A DNA stretch of 64,000 bases from AC-32 sp963765785. GTDB lineage: Bacteria; Actinomycetota; Thermoleophilia; Gaiellales; Gaiellaceae. Shown here in pieces: positions 25,124 to 33,033 of the stretch. The stretch's first letter is position 1. The number at the start of each line of letters is the position of its first letter. The stretch is from contig CAVXXW010000019.1 of the NCBI GenBank assembly GCA_963765785.1, positions 1 to 64,000 on the forward strand. The letters are read 5' to 3'. The translations under genes and the position numbers were made by a program. A model generated the notes under the pieces. It searched no databases and was not told where the DNA came from. It worked only from the letters and a program-made list of their open reading frames with translations.

Positions 25124-26124
25124 AGTTTCCGCTCGGCTCGACCGTCCAGATCGCCCGCTACGTCGCCCAGCAGCAGCGCAAGGGCGAGCGGTATCCGCTC
25201 GTCCTGATGCTCGAGCCGACCCTGGCCTGCAACATCGCGTGCATCGGCTGCGGGAAGATCCGCGAGTACGAGTCGAACAAGGCGCGCCTTTCGGTCGAGG
25301 AGTGCATCGACGCCGGCGAGCAGTGCCCGGCGCCGGTCGTCTCGATCTGCGGCGGCGAGCCGCTGGTCTACAAGGGGATCGAGGAGGTCGTCGAGGGCTT
25401 CCTCGAGTTGAACAAGAACATCGAGCTCTGCACGAACGCGCTCCGGCTGGAGCAGTTCCTCGACGTCTTCACGCCGTCGAAGCGCCTCACGTTCGTCGTC
25501 CATCTCGACGGCATGCGTGAGATCCACGACTACATCTGCGATTACCCGGGCCTGTGGGACATCGCCGTCGACGCGATCAAGCAGGCCCGCGGGCGCGGCT
25601 TCCGCGTCACCACCAACACGACCATCTTCAAGGAGACCGACCCGAACGAGGTCGTCGAGATGATGGGCTACCTCACCGACGAGGTCGGCATCGACGGGAT
25701 GCTCGTCGCGCCCGGCTACCAGTACTCGCAGATCGACCCGAACCTGACGATGACGCGCGACGAGCACGAGGAGAAGTTCCGCGTCATCCGCTCGGCGGCG
25801 CGGAAGCACGGCTACCGCTGGCTGGCGACCCCGATCTACCAGGACTTCCTCACCGGCGAGCGCAAGCTGGCGTGCGCTCCGTGGGGCTCGATCACGCGGA
25901 ACCCGTACGGCTGGAAGGGCCCGTGCTACCTGCTCACGGACGGGATCTTCCCGAGCTACGAGGCGCTGCTCGACGGGATCGAGTGGGAGGAGTACGGCCC
26001 CGGGAACGACGACCGCTGCGAGCACTGCGCAATCCATTCGGGCTTCGAGCCCTCGGCGGCGTTCGAGTCGACCGGCAGCGTCAGGGAGACCGTTCGCAGC
26101 GCGGCATGGACGCTGACCGGGTGA
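25120..26124 (+). CDS. hpnH: HpnH radical SAM adenosylhopane synthase
   Basis: A 334-residue radical SAM enzyme that attaches adenosine to hopene, the first step of side-chain extension. The [4Fe-4S] motif CxxxCxxC is C37, C41 and C44. A CGGEPLVYKGI segment forms the SAM-binding glycine motif. The C-terminal region has a further cysteine set (CAPWGS, GPCYLLTDG, CEHC) typical of HpnH. Presence of HpnH shows that the cell makes C35 bacteriohopanepolyols, not only diploptene. Start and end overlap neighbours by 4 bases each, if the GTG start of the next gene is correct. Confidence 0.95.
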   Translation: MKFPLGSTVQIARYVAQQQRKGERYPLVLMLEPTLACNIACIGCGKIREYESNKARLSVEECIDAGEQCPAPVVSICGGEPLVYKGIEEVVEGFLELNKNIELCTNALRLEQFLDVFTPSKRLTFVVHLDGMREIHDYICDYPGLWDIAVDAIKQARGRGFRVTTNTTIFKETDPNEVVEMMGYLTDEVGIDGMLVAPGYQYSQIDPNLTMTRDEHEEKFRVIRSAARKHGYRWLATPIYQDFLTGERKLACAPWGSITRNPYGWKGPCYLLTDGIFPSYEALLDGIEWEEYGPGNDDRCEHCAIHSGFEPSAAFESTGSVRETVRSAAWTLTG

Positions 26125-26693
26125 CCCTGGCCTGCGCCACCGCCGCCGAGCTGCGCGTCGCCCGGCGCTCCGGGGTGCGCTCGCAACTGGTCGGCCTCGG
26201 CGCGCGCAACGGCGTGCCCGACGGGCCCGTGCTTTCGTTCGGACTTGCAGGAGCTCTGCGGGACGGCCTCGCCCCCGGCACCGTGGTCGACGCTACGAGG
26301 ATCGTCGACGTCGAGGGCACGGTGCTCTGGGACGGCGGCCCACTCGGCGTCCCGGGCGCGGAGCCGGTGACGATGCTCGCGGCCGACCGCGTGGTCGACG
26401 ACCCCGACGAACGGCGGCGGCTGCATGAGCGGACCGGCGCCGACGCGGCCGACCTCGAGAGCGGGCCGCTCGCCCGGAGCGGCCGCCTGGAGGGTGTCCT
26501 CCGCGCGGTCAGCGACACGCCCTCGCGGCCACTCGACGGGCTCGCGAACGGCGTCAAGGACGACGGCTGCTACGACTGGCCGGCGCTGGCGCGGGCGTTC
26601 GCTCGCTCGCCGCGCGGCTTCGTCCGCTCGGCCTCGGACGCCCAGCGCGCGCTCGGGCGGCTCGGCGACGTGGCGAAGGGGTGGTCGAGATAG
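26121..26693 (+). CDS. hpnG: HpnG-like hopanoid nucleoside phosphorylase
   Basis: A 190-residue protein of the PNP/MTAN family placed where HpnG is expected. HpnG removes adenine from adenosylhopane. The segments FGLAGALRDGLAPGTVV and AADLESGPLARSG correspond to the phosphate/substrate strand and the purine-binding Glu loop of the family. It is shorter than usual (about 220-240), with a compact N-terminus. I chose the GTG at 26121 because it forms a GTGA overlap with the hpnH stop, as elsewhere in this operon; an ATG at 26106 in frame would add five residues. The end overlaps ispH by 13 bases. Confidence 0.82.
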   Translation: MTLACATAAELRVARRSGVRSQLVGLGARNGVPDGPVLSFGLAGALRDGLAPGTVVDATRIVDVEGTVLWDGGPLGVPGAEPVTMLAADRVVDDPDERRRLHERTGADAADLESGPLARSGRLEGVLRAVSDTPSRPLDGLANGVKDDGCYDWPALARAFARSPRGFVRSASDAQRALGRLGDVAKGWSR

Positions 26694-27622
26694 GCCAGGT
26701 GCTGTTGGCGGCGCCGCGCTCCTTCTGCGCAGGGGTGGACCGCGCGATCGAGATCGTCGAGATCCTGCTCGAGCAGCACGGGCCGCCGGTCTACGTCCGC
26801 CACCAGATCGTCCACAACGACCACGTCGTGAAGCGCCTCGAGGGGCTCGGCGCAGTGTTCGTCGACCACGAGGACGACATCCCGGCCGGCGCGATCTGCG
26901 TCCTGTCGGCGCACGGGGTCGCGCCGTCGGTGCGCGCCAACTGCGAGGCCCGCGGCCTGCGGGTCGTCGACGCCGTCTGCCCGCTCGTCTCGAAGGTGCA
27001 CGCCGAGGCGAGGCGCTACGCCGACAGCGGCCACCTGGTCGCACTCGTCGGCCACGCCGACCACGTCGAGGTGATCGGAACGCGCGGCGAGCGGCCCGAC
27101 GAGACCGTCGTGATCGAGTCGCCGGAGGACGCTGCGAAGCTCGACTCCGAGGGTAAGCCCGTCGCGGTGATCACGCAGACGACGCTCTCGCTCGACGACG
27201 TCGCCGAGACGGTGGACGCGCTGGCGGAGCGCTTCGGCGACCTCAAGCGACCCGCCGCCGACGACATCTGCTACGCGACGCAGAACCGGCAGGACGCGGT
27301 CAAGGAGCTGGCCCGCGGAGGCGCGACGCTGATCCTCGTGATCGGCTCGCAGACGAGCTCGAACGCCCAGCGGCTCGTCGAGGTCGCGGAACGACACGGC
27401 GCGACGGCCGAGCTGATCGACGGCGAGAGCGGCCTCGACCCGGACATGCTGGCGGGGCACGAGACGGTCGGCGTGACCGCCGGCGCCTCGACTCCCGAGG
27501 AACTCGTCGCCCTCGTCCTGCGCAGCCTCGCGTCATTCGGCTTCGACGAGCTCGGCGAGGTCGAGGTCGCGCGCGAGAACGTGAGTTTCCGCCTACCGCG
27601 CGAGGTGACAACACCGGTATGA
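26681..27622 (+). CDS. ispH: 4-hydroxy-3-methylbut-2-enyl diphosphate reductase IspH
   Basis: A 313-residue IspH, the last enzyme of the MEP pathway, which makes IPP and DMAPP, the precursors of squalene. The three cluster cysteines are in RSFCAGVDRA, DAVCPLVSKVH and DDICYATQNRQ. The SAHGVAP and VRHQIVHNDHVV segments carry the active-site histidines and match the family. Its place inside the hopanoid operon couples precursor supply with triterpene synthesis. It overlaps hpnG by 13 bases at the start (GTG) and the next gene by 4 bases at the end. Confidence 0.96.
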   Translation: MVEIGQVLLAAPRSFCAGVDRAIEIVEILLEQHGPPVYVRHQIVHNDHVVKRLEGLGAVFVDHEDDIPAGAICVLSAHGVAPSVRANCEARGLRVVDAVCPLVSKVHAEARRYADSGHLVALVGHADHVEVIGTRGERPDETVVIESPEDAAKLDSEGKPVAVITQTTLSLDDVAETVDALAERFGDLKRPAADDICYATQNRQDAVKELARGGATLILVIGSQTSSNAQRLVEVAERHGATAELIDGESGLDPDMLAGHETVGVTAGASTPEELVALVLRSLASFGFDELGEVEVARENVSFRLPREVTTPV

Positions 27623-28005
27623 CCTCGGTCGAGGTGCCGTACTCGATCGCGTCGGCGCTGCCGTCGCTGACGGTGCTCGACATCACGAACGAGGTGCGTC
27701 GCGAGCTCGCCCGCTCGGGGCGCGAGAGTGGGATCGCGCTCGTCGTGCCGCTCGACGACGTCGCGCTCGTGCGCGTGCAGGAGCGGGAGTCCGGCTTCTT
27801 CTGCGACCTCGAGGACCTGCTCACGCGGCTGGTGCCCCAGGAGGAACGCGACCGCGAGCGGCTCCTCTGCCTGCTGCTCGGCCCGCGCGGCGAGCAGATT
27901 CCGTTCTCCAACGGCCAGCTCTGCCTCGGCCGCTGGCAGCGCATCCTGCTCGTCGACTTCGAGCCGCCGGACGAGCCCCGCTGGACGCTGGCGCTGCTCG
28001 GCTAG
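27619..28005 (+). CDS. degenerate YjbQ/UPF0047 family protein
   Basis: A 128-residue protein with the fold pattern of the YjbQ/UPF0047 family. The central GIALVVPLDD, the ESGFFCDLEDLLTRLVP region and above all the C-terminal segment PFSNGQLCLGRWQRILLVDFE align with the family. Active members carry a catalytic HTT motif and a second His near GNSDAH; both are absent here, and the protein has no histidine at all. It therefore cannot use the known chemistry and may have become a binding or regulatory protein. It is the last gene of the hopanoid operon, starting in the ispH stop (ATGA). Confidence 0.78.
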   Translation: MTSVEVPYSIASALPSLTVLDITNEVRRELARSGRESGIALVVPLDDVALVRVQERESGFFCDLEDLLTRLVPQEERDRERLLCLLLGPRGEQIPFSNGQLCLGRWQRILLVDFEPPDEPRWTLALLG

Positions 28006-28017
28006 CTCACCGGTTTG

Positions 28018-28047
28018 CTCAGCGTGTGCCACTTGCGGCACACTGAG
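28018..28047 (+). promoter_or_regulatory. inverted repeat overlapping a promoter
   Basis: GTGTGCC (28024-28030) and GGCACAC (28037-28043) form a perfect 7-bp inverted repeat extended by CTCA / TGAG. A CACACT box ends 7 bases before the GTG at 28051 and lies in the right arm. The layout suggests a repressor operator over a leaderless promoter, though a terminator for the hopanoid operon is also possible. Confidence 0.4.
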
Positions 28048-28050
28048 TGC

Positions 28051-28713
28051 GTGGAGCGCGCACGACGGCACCAGCGGATCTTCTCGGCGCTGGCGTTTGC
28101 GCTGCTCGCGCTGATCGCCGAGCTCGCCGGCCGCAGCCTGACGCACAGGCTCGACTTCGGCCGGCACGTCGACTCGCGGCCGTACTCGGGCGCCGAGTAC
28201 TACCCGTTCCTCCTCGCGGCCGTGAAGCTCGGCGTGGCGCTGCTGCTCGCGCGCCTCGCCTGGCGCTTCGTCCGCGCGCACGTCGCCGCCCGGGCGGGCC
28301 GCCGCGTCCTCGCGGCTGTCGGCAAGGCGCCGACGCCCGCGCCGCGGGTCCGGCTCGACCTCTCGCCGCGGCTGTGGCTGATCTCGTTCCTGGCGACTTC
28401 GACCTTCTACCTCCTGCAGACGGACGCGGAGCAGATCGCGTCCGGCCGCTGGCCGCTGCTCGCGCCGTGGCTGCACACCTCGGCGCTGCCGGTCTTTGCG
28501 GTGCTCGCCGTGCTCGTCGCGCTCGCGTGGAGCGCGGTCGCGAGCTGGCTGCTCGAGTACGAGCGCTACGCGCTGGACACCTGCGCCCGCGCCGGTCGCG
28601 TGGGCCGTGCCGTCTCCGCGCCGGCGCGATACGCGCGCACCGAGACGCTCGTTCCGCCTCGCAAGCTCTTCGGCCTCGCCTTCGAGAGCCGGCCGCCGCC
28701 CCTCACCGCGTAG
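28051..28713 (+). CDS. membrane protein of unknown function
   Basis: A 220-residue protein with about four membrane helices (residues near 9-25, 50-70, 110-130 and 145-165), a basic cytoplasmic loop between helices two and three, and a basic C-terminal tail. No conserved enzyme motif is seen. It is the first gene of a plus-strand set ending with CopC-CopD, so a role in copper handling or respiratory membrane upkeep is possible. I chose the GTG at 28051 because a -10-like CACACT lies 6 bases upstream. The frame is open a little further upstream, into the inverted repeat. Confidence 0.6.
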   Translation: MERARRHQRIFSALAFALLALIAELAGRSLTHRLDFGRHVDSRPYSGAEYYPFLLAAVKLGVALLLARLAWRFVRAHVAARAGRRVLAAVGKAPTPAPRVRLDLSPRLWLISFLATSTFYLLQTDAEQIASGRWPLLAPWLHTSALPVFAVLAVLVALAWSAVASWLLEYERYALDTCARAGRVGRAVSAPARYARTETLVPPRKLFGLAFESRPPPLTA

Positions 28714-28770
28714 ACCCGCGGTAGCTCCCAGAACCGCGGGACCGGTGTCGTCCCGACCTGGGGAGGTGGA

Positions 28771-29034
28771 ATGAGCACACAACTGATCTCCGAGCGCGCG
28801 GCCGAACGCACCCGCTCTGCCCGTGCGCGCGCCGTCGGGCTGCTCGGCCCACTGACGATGCTCGGCGGCGTCGTCTGGGCCTTCCTGCAGCCGTACCGCA
28901 TCACGCTCCTGCACCCGCACGGCGAAGGCTTCTGGTGGCTGCTCGTCGAGCCGCCGCTGCTGGTCGTCGCCGTCGGGGTCGTGTTCGCGCTCTTCGTCGC
29001 GCCCGGCCTGATCGAGGACCTGCGAGAGGACTAG
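28771..29034 (+). CDS. small membrane protein
   Basis: An 87-residue protein with two membrane helices (about residues 24-42 and 55-75). The loop between them has an HPHGEGFWW segment rich in His and Trp. The fold is not recognised. GGGGAGG lies 4-6 bases before the ATG. It is the second gene of the set that leads to CopC-CopD. Confidence 0.65.
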   Translation: MSTQLISERAAERTRSARARAVGLLGPLTMLGGVVWAFLQPYRITLLHPHGEGFWWLLVEPPLLVVAVGVVFALFVAPGLIEDLRED

Positions 29035-29197
29035 TGCTCCTCCCAGCGATCCACGCCCGCTTCCGGCCCGCGATCACGCGGCGCCAGGAACCACGCTCGC
29101 CCTTGCCAAGGCACCCAGCCTTGGCCGCGGAGGGGTGCGGATCCTGGCTTGGTGCTCGCGACCCGGAAGCTAGACAGCATCACTGGAAGGAGCACTG
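29035..29197. other. structured leader before the 29198 gene
   Basis: No gene is seen. GCCAGGA (29083-29089) and TCCTGGC (29142-29148) can form an outer stem around an inner perfect hairpin GCCAAGG / CCTTGGC (29105-29111 and 29119-29125). A Shine-Dalgarno GGAAGGAG then precedes the ATG at 29198. This may be a cis-acting RNA leader or a terminator for the small membrane gene. Confidence 0.4.
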
Positions 29198-29782
29198 ATG
29201 GAGCCGCCTGCCGAGCACGTCCACTGGCTCTTCGCGACCGGCTTCCTGCTGCTCGCGCTCTGCCTGGTCGCCCGGGCGATCGTCGGCGTGGAGGTCTGGG
29301 ACCGGCGGGCCTGGCGCGCCTACCTCTGGCCGAGCCTGCTCTTCGGGCTCGGCGTCTTCATGTGGCCCGTGATGGTCTTCTTCACGAACTCGACCATCCA
29401 CATGGTCGCCCACGGGGCCTGGGCCCAGACGATGATGCTCGCGGGCGCCGCCGAGCTCGGCCTCGTGCGCGGGAAGCTGCACAACCGGGCCTGGCACCTC
29501 GCGCTGCCGCTCGCGCTCGCGGTCTCGGGCATCGCGCTGCTCGTGCACGAGCAGAACGGGTGGCTCTTCGCCCGGGCGGCGTTCCTGCACCACGCGCTCG
29601 GCTGGACCGCGCTGATCGGCGCGATCTTCCCGCTGCTCGCCGTGTTCCAGCCGCGCCGGCGCACCTGGGCGGCTGGGCTCGCGCTCACGCTCGTCGTGGT
29701 CTCCGTCTTCCTCTACTCCGACCGCGACGTCGCGCCGATCTTCGGGCACCTCTCCGAGCGCGCGGGGGCGCCGCACCGATGA
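29198..29782 (+). CDS. polytopic membrane protein with intramembrane histidines
   Basis: A 194-residue protein with about six membrane helices. Histidines occur in or at the ends of helices (TIHMVAHGAW, LLVHEQNG, FLHHALGW), a pattern seen in membrane proteins that bind haem or copper. No known family is recognised. It ends in an ATGA overlap with the CopC-CopD gene, so the two proteins are made together and may act together in copper transport or delivery to a respiratory enzyme; this is inferred from coupling. Confidence 0.65.
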   Translation: MEPPAEHVHWLFATGFLLLALCLVARAIVGVEVWDRRAWRAYLWPSLLFGLGVFMWPVMVFFTNSTIHMVAHGAWAQTMMLAGAAELGLVRGKLHNRAWHLALPLALAVSGIALLVHEQNGWLFARAAFLHHALGWTALIGAIFPLLAVFQPRRRTWAAGLALTLVVVSVFLYSDRDVAPIFGHLSERAGAPHR

Positions 29783-31080
29783 GACGCCTGCTCGTCCTCG
29801 GCGCGCTACTCGCGCTCGCCTTCCCGGCGGCGGCGTCGGCTCATGCGACGCTCGAGCGGACGACGCCGGCCTACGGCACGAGGGTGAACCAGTCGCCGAA
29901 AGCCGTGGTGCTGACCTTCGACCAGAGCGTCGACGTCCTGCCGAACGCGATCCACGTCTACAGCGCGCACGGCGCGATCTTCTCGGGCACGACGGTCGCG
30001 AGCGCAGACCACCGGACGATCAGCGTGCCGGTGCGGACGCTGCCTCGTGGTGGCTACACGGTCCGCTGGCGCGCGGTGTCCGCGGACGGGCACGTCGTCT
30101 CCGGCGTCTTCACCTTCGGCGTGAAGATGGCCGCGCCGGCCGCGACCGACGCGTTCGGCTCGGGCGGACCGACAACCGCCGAGCACCTCGTCCGCTGGCT
30201 CTACTTCCTCGCGCTCGCGCTCCTTGCCGGCGGCCTCGGCTTCCGGTTGCTCGTCGTGCGGCAGCCGTTCGGGCCACGCGCACAGAGGCGCTTCTACCAG
30301 CTGCTCGGCGTCGGGGCGATCGGCGCGCTCGAGGTCGGGATCCTGGCGTTCCTCCTGCGGGCGGAAGACGCGCTGCAGCTGCCGTTCGTGAACTTCCTCT
30401 ACGGCGACCTCTCGCCGCTCGCGAAGACCCGGTTCGGCACGGCGTTCGTGGCGATGACGCTTGGGTACGCGCTCGTGACGGCGCTGGTGTTCCTCGCGTG
30501 GCTGACGGAGCGGGAGCAGCTGCTCTGGCCAGCGTTCCTGCTCGCGATCGGCTTTGCATCGGGGCTCTCGCTCTCGGGCCACGACGCCGTCGACCCCGGC
30601 TCGTCGTGGCTGTCGCAGCTCGCAGACTGGCTCCACCTCTCCGCGGCGACGCTCTGGGTTGGCGGGCTCCTGCAGCTCGCGTTCGTGGTCTGGCCGCTCG
30701 AGCCGGAGCTGCGCCGGCGGTCGTTCCTGCGCTTCTCGAAGCTCGCGACGCTGCTGATCGTGGTGCTGCTCGCGGCCGGAACGTACCTCAGCATCCTGCG
30801 GCTGCCCCACCTCTCCGACCTCTGGAGCGAGGGCTACGGACAGGTGCTGCTGGTCAAGCTCGGCCTTGTCTCACTCGCGCTGCTGTGGGGCGCGGCGCAC
30901 CACTTCCTCGTGCGGCCGAAGCTCGAGCGAGGCGGGCCGCTCTTCGCAGGGCTGCCACGCAGCCTCATCGGCGAGAGCGCGGTGGGGATGGCGATCCTGC
31001 TCGTCGCGGCCGTGCTCGTCGATTCGAAGCCGCCGCCTCGGCCCTTGAAGGGTTCAAACACCACGGCTGCGCAGCGATAG
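29779..31080 (+). CDS. CopC-CopD fusion copper protein
   Basis: A 433-residue fusion. Residues 1-22 are a signal peptide. The mature protein starts with HATLERTTPAYG, in which the N-terminal His and later DxH-type residues (GHVVSGVF) form the CopC copper site. From residue about 130 a CopD-type domain with eight membrane helices follows, with the conserved DWLHLSAATLWVGGLL segment and a further H near the end (AAHHF). Fusions of this kind bring copper across the membrane, often for cytochrome oxidase. The start lies in the stop of the previous gene, and the 3' end overlaps the opposing transglycosylase gene by 27 bases. Confidence 0.9.
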   Translation: MRRLLVLGALLALAFPAAASAHATLERTTPAYGTRVNQSPKAVVLTFDQSVDVLPNAIHVYSAHGAIFSGTTVASADHRTISVPVRTLPRGGYTVRWRAVSADGHVVSGVFTFGVKMAAPAATDAFGSGGPTTAEHLVRWLYFLALALLAGGLGFRLLVVRQPFGPRAQRRFYQLLGVGAIGALEVGILAFLLRAEDALQLPFVNFLYGDLSPLAKTRFGTAFVAMTLGYALVTALVFLAWLTEREQLLWPAFLLAIGFASGLSLSGHDAVDPGSSWLSQLADWLHLSAATLWVGGLLQLAFVVWPLEPELRRRSFLRFSKLATLLIVVLLAAGTYLSILRLPHLSDLWSEGYGQVLLVKLGLVSLALLWGAAHHFLVRPKLERGGPLFAGLPRSLIGESAVGMAILLVAAVLVDSKPPPRPLKGSNTTAAQR

Positions 31081-31953
31081 CACGTTCGAGACGAACAACT
31101 TCGTCGACGCGAGCTGCCCGTGCCGCCGCACCGAACCAGGCCCCTGGTACCAGGCCGCGAGGGCGCGCTTGCGGTCCCAGGCGAACTCGTGCAGCAGGTG
31201 CCGCAGGTAGACGACGCCGATCTGGATGTTCCCGGTCGTCGAGTTCGGGACCTTCCGTCCGATCAGCTGCCACTGGACGTAGTAGCGCGTGCTCGGCAGC
31301 ACCTGGAGCACGCCGCGCGCGCCTGCCGAGGAGACGAGGCCCGGCTGGAACCCGGACTCCATCCACCCGAGGGCTCGGACGAGCGACGGGTCGAGCCGGT
31401 AGGCGACCGCCCAGTTGGTGAGCATCGACCGGACGCTCGCCGAGGGAGCCGGCACGGGGCGCACCGGCCGGACGCCGGGGGTCGCGTGGCCGAGCGCGCG
31501 CAAGGTCCTCGGCCCGGCGATGCCGTCTGACGCGAGCCGTTTCGTCCGCTGGTACCGCTCCAACGCCCGCGCGGTCGCCGCGTCGAAGAACCCGTACACC
31601 GGCACCAGTTGGCCGCGGCGCGCGAGCATGTACTGCAGCACCGAGACGTCCCAGCCGAAGGACCCGCGGTGGAGAGTCCTGCGGCCGAACACCGGCGTGC
31701 CGAGCGGGCCGAGCGCCCGCCGTGTTGCCGGCCCGGCGCGCCCGTCGGGCACCAGGCCCACGCGCCGCTGGAACGCCTTCGTCGCGCGCACCGTCTGCGG
31801 CCCCGCGATCGCGTCGATCGGGCCGTTGTAGAGGCCGTATGCGCGCAGGGCGACCTGAAGACCCGCGATCTGCGGGTTCCGAGCCTGCGCGACCGTTGCC
31901 AGCGTGAGGCCCGCCAACAGGGTCGCGCCGAATGCCACGAGTCTGCGGGCCAC
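31054..31953 (-). CDS. peptidoglycan-binding lytic transglycosylase
   Basis: A 299-residue secreted protein. A signal peptide (about residues 1-24) is followed by two peptidoglycan-binding domains of the PG_binding_1 type (NPQIAGLQVALRAYGLYNG and DVSVLQYMLARRGQLVPV), joined to a lysozyme-like SLT domain. The catalytic Glu is probably in ALGWMESGFQP, followed by GARGVLQVLP and AWYQGPG, the family marks. It should cut glycan strands between MurNAc and GlcNAc. The GTG at 31953 gives a sound signal peptide; the Shine-Dalgarno sequence is weak. It converges on CopC-CopD with a 27-base overlap. Confidence 0.85.
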   Translation of the reverse strand: MARRLVAFGATLLAGLTLATVAQARNPQIAGLQVALRAYGLYNGPIDAIAGPQTVRATKAFQRRVGLVPDGRAGPATRRALGPLGTPVFGRRTLHRGSFGWDVSVLQYMLARRGQLVPVYGFFDAATARALERYQRTKRLASDGIAGPRTLRALGHATPGVRPVRPVPAPSASVRSMLTNWAVAYRLDPSLVRALGWMESGFQPGLVSSAGARGVLQVLPSTRYYVQWQLIGRKVPNSTTGNIQIGVVYLRHLLHEFAWDRKRALAAWYQGPGSVRRHGQLASTKLFVSNVLSLRSRGV

Positions 31954-31980
31954 GGGTCGGTCCGCTTCGCCCTGCGCACG

Positions 31981-31986
31981 TAGAGT
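31981..31986 (+). promoter_or_regulatory. -10 box TAGAGT, leaderless start at 31996
   Basis: TAGAGT lies 9 bases before the ATG of the epimerase, with no Shine-Dalgarno sequence. Confidence 0.4.
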
Positions 31987-31995
31987 CCTGCCCCG

Positions 31996-33033
31996 ATGCG
32001 GTGGGCGATCACAGGCGGCGCCGGCTTCCTCGGGCTGCACCTCGCGCGGCGGTTGCTGGCCGACGGTCACGAGGTGCGCACGCTCGACCTCGAGCCGCTC
32101 GACGACGCCGAGCTCGAGCAGCACGTCGAGGAGTTGCGCGGCGACGTGCGCGACCTCTCGGCGGTCGCGCCGCTCGTCGCAGGCGCGGACGTGCTCGTCC
32201 ACGCGGCGGCGGCGCTGCCGATCCAGGCCTCGCGCGAGTCGATCCGCTCCGTCAACGTCGGCGGCACCGGCGTCGCGTTCGCGGCCGCGGCGGACGCCGG
32301 CGTGGCACGGGCCGTCCTGATCTCCTCGACCGCGGTCTACGGCGTCCCGAAGCACCACCCGATCGCCGAGGACGCGCCGCTCGTCGGCGTCGGGCACTAC
32401 GGCGAGTCGAAGATCGACGCGGAGGAGGTGGCCCGCGACTTCGGCCGGCGCGGCCTGGAGGTCGTGATCATCAGGCCGAAGACCTTCATCGGCCCCGAGC
32501 GGCTCGGCGTCTTCGAGATCCTGTTCGATTGGATCCGCGAAGGCCGCAAGATCCCGATCCTCGGCAACGGCTCGAACCGGTACCAGCTGCTGGCGGTCGA
32601 AGACCTGGTCGAGGCGACGGTCGCCGCTGCCGAGCTGGACGTCGCCGGCGAGACGTTCAACGTCGGCGCGACCGAGTTCGGCACCGTCCGCACCGACCTC
32701 GAAGGACTGATCCGCCACGCCGGCTCGGGCAGCCGGCTCCGCCCGGTTCCCGCACGGCCTGCCGAGCTCGCGCTACGCGCCCTCGAGCTGGCACGGCTGT
32801 CGCCGCTGGCCGAGTGGCACTACCGCACCGCCCACCGCGACTCGTTCGTCGACGTCTCGAAGGCCCAGCGGCTGCTCGGGTTCGCGCCACGGCTCTCGAA
32901 CGAGCAGGCGCTCTGCGAGACCTACGACTGGTATCTCGCCAACCACGCTACGCGTTCGGGGATCACGCCCGGCGTCACGCACCGCGTCCCGTGGGACCAG
33001 CGGGCGCTCGGCGTCGTGAAGCGCTTTTTCTAG
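31996..33033 (+). CDS. NAD-dependent epimerase/dehydratase
   Basis: A 345-residue extended short-chain dehydrogenase. GGAGFLGLHLARR (residues 7-19) is the NAD loop, ISSTAVYG holds the catalytic Ser/Thr, and HYGESKIDAE the YxxxK pair. The substrate end has an IIRPKTFIGPERLG strand typical of a deeply branching subgroup near HpnA and cinnamoyl-reductase-like proteins. It probably acts on a nucleotide sugar or on a lipid-linked sugar. It stands alone, divergent from the transglycosylase by 42 bases, and its last 4 bases overlap the end of the opposing protease gene. Confidence 0.87.
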   Translation: MRWAITGGAGFLGLHLARRLLADGHEVRTLDLEPLDDAELEQHVEELRGDVRDLSAVAPLVAGADVLVHAAAALPIQASRESIRSVNVGGTGVAFAAAADAGVARAVLISSTAVYGVPKHHPIAEDAPLVGVGHYGESKIDAEEVARDFGRRGLEVVIIRPKTFIGPERLGVFEILFDWIREGRKIPILGNGSNRYQLLAVEDLVEATVAAAELDVAGETFNVGATEFGTVRTDLEGLIRHAGSGSRLRPVPARPAELALRALELARLSPLAEWHYRTAHRDSFVDVSKAQRLLGFAPRLSNEQALCETYDWYLANHATRSGITPGVTHRVPWDQRALGVVKRFF

